Source: DATJQA01 sp041169145
Lineage (GTDB): Bacteria; Patescibacteriota; Minisyncoccia; UBA6257; 2-01-FULL-56-20
Reading direction: 5' to 3'
Assembly: GCA_041169145.1 (NCBI GenBank)
Contig: JBEEJO010000050.1
Location: forward strand, 1-5,301
Length of the DNA: 5,301 nt
The first letter of the stretch is position 1. Each line of letters begins with the position of its first letter. The translations under genes were made by a program, and so were the position numbers. Under the pieces are notes generated by a model, which saw only the letters and a list, made by a program, of their open reading frames with translations, did not search any database and was not told the DNA's origin. Below, piece after piece: positions 4,757-5,301 of this stretch.

Positions 4757-5301
4757 ATGAAATTCTTCTCGCTCAAAGAGCTCATTCCCCTCCTCCTTAT
4801 CGCCGCGGCAGCAGCGACCGGCATTGCGGTATACAACCAGCTGCCAAGCCTTGTTCCAACGCACTGGGGAATCTCCGGCGAAGTGAATGGCTGGAGCGAC
4901 CGGTCGTCGTTCGTCTGGTGGTTCCCGGCCCTCATGTTTTTCCTGTATCTCGTACTGACGTTCATCCCGTACATCGACCCGCGCCGCGACAACATCATGG
5001 CTGCCGCGCGCGAATACTTCATTCTCCGCACGGCGTTCGTCGTATTCCTTTGCGTTCTGTATGTTTCGATCCTCGGCAGCGCGCTCGGCCTTGCGGTGAA
5101 CATCAAGACCGTCATTATGCTTTGCACCGCCGCGCTGTTCTTTGTCATCGGCTCGCTCCTGCCCGCATTCAAGCGGAATTACACCATCGGCATCCGCCTG
5201 CCCTGGACGCTGGAATCCGACGAGGTATGGGATGCCGTGCATCGCATAGGCAAAGTCGTTTTCCGTGCGCTTGCGGCCATCGTCGCCATTCTCGCTTTTC
5301 T
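4757..5301 (+). CDS. SdpI family membrane protein (DUF1648 plus SdpI domain), 3' end cut off
   Basis: 181 residues are visible and the frame is open at the window edge. TM1 about 9-26; then the DUF1648 hallmark LPSLVPTHWGISGEVNGW (29-46), with Pro34, His36, Trp37 and Gly41 matching the family's PxHWxxxGxxxG pattern; TM2 about 52-72; TM3 about 90-112; TM4 about 117-135; then NYTIGIRLPWTLESDEVWDAVHR (141-163, shown in part), the SdpI-domain hallmark, followed by the start of another helix. In Bacillus subtilis SdpI gives immunity to the SdpC killing peptide and binds the SdpR repressor, but most relatives lie outside sdp loci and have unknown roles. No sdpR or sdpABC homologue is seen here. The ATG is fixed by the promoter just upstream and by the family start. 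GC returns to a high value like that of nrdJ. Confidence 0.9.
   Translation, partial: MKFFSLKELIPLLLIAAAAATGIAVYNQLPSLVPTHWGISGEVNGWSDRSSFVWWFPALMFFLYLVLTFIPYIDPRRDNIMAAAREYFILRTAFVVFLCVLYVSILGSALGLAVNIKTVIMLCTAALFFVIGSLLPAFKRNYTIGIRLPWTLESDEVWDAVHRIGKVVFRALAAIVAILAF

Noticed and set aside
4624..5242. Two overlapping minus-strand ORFs (182 and 167 aa)
   Set aside because: Both are antisense shadows of the SdpI-family gene, whose + strand motifs (THWGISGEVNGW, NYTIGIR) are decisive.

Overview
This window looks like bacterial chromosome with tightly packed genes, all on the + strand, and standard stop codons. Base composition is mixed: the large genes sampled are in the high fifties per cent GC, while a patch of small genes after the tRNA is nearer 43-50%. 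The host cannot be named from sequence alone. Short intergenic spaces, promoters whose -10 box lies only 6-11 bases before the ATG (leaderless or nearly so), few Shine-Dalgarno sites, a tRNA without encoded CCA and very small membrane proteins fit a candidate-phyla (Patescibacteria/CPR) genome. That placement is an inference of modest confidence.

Layout. (1) 1-1507: C-terminal 501 residues of an adenosylcobalamin-dependent class II ribonucleotide reductase (NrdJ), closed by a textbook intrinsic terminator. (2) 1583-3606: a two-gene ABC transporter operon, an FtsX/MacB-like permease with a large extracytoplasmic domain followed 11 bases later by its LolD/MacB-type ATPase. Its -10 box starts within a few bases of the NrdJ terminator. 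(3) 3610-3751: a strong promoter (TTGAAA, 17-base spacer, TATACT) driving tRNA-Asn(GTT). (4) 3756-4661: an AT-richer patch with three small membrane-protein genes. The first two (64 and 58 aa) are clear paralogues. Each lies downstream of a copy of the same 18-base tRNA-Asn 3' end: the real one at 3738-3755 and a duplicate at 4091-4108. Just before the second copy is a GC-rich hairpin element. (5) 4757-end: the start of an SdpI-family membrane protein, cut by the window edge, with its own near-leaderless promoter.

How they work together. NrdJ (dNTP supply) and tRNA-Asn are housekeeping genes. The ABC pair probably forms one export or membrane-remodelling machine. The region after the tRNA is the accessory part. 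The duplicated tRNA tail and the diverged paralogue inside it suggest that a module of about 353 bases was inserted or tandemly duplicated at the tRNA-Asn 3' end. No integrase is visible. This is the most interesting part of the window.
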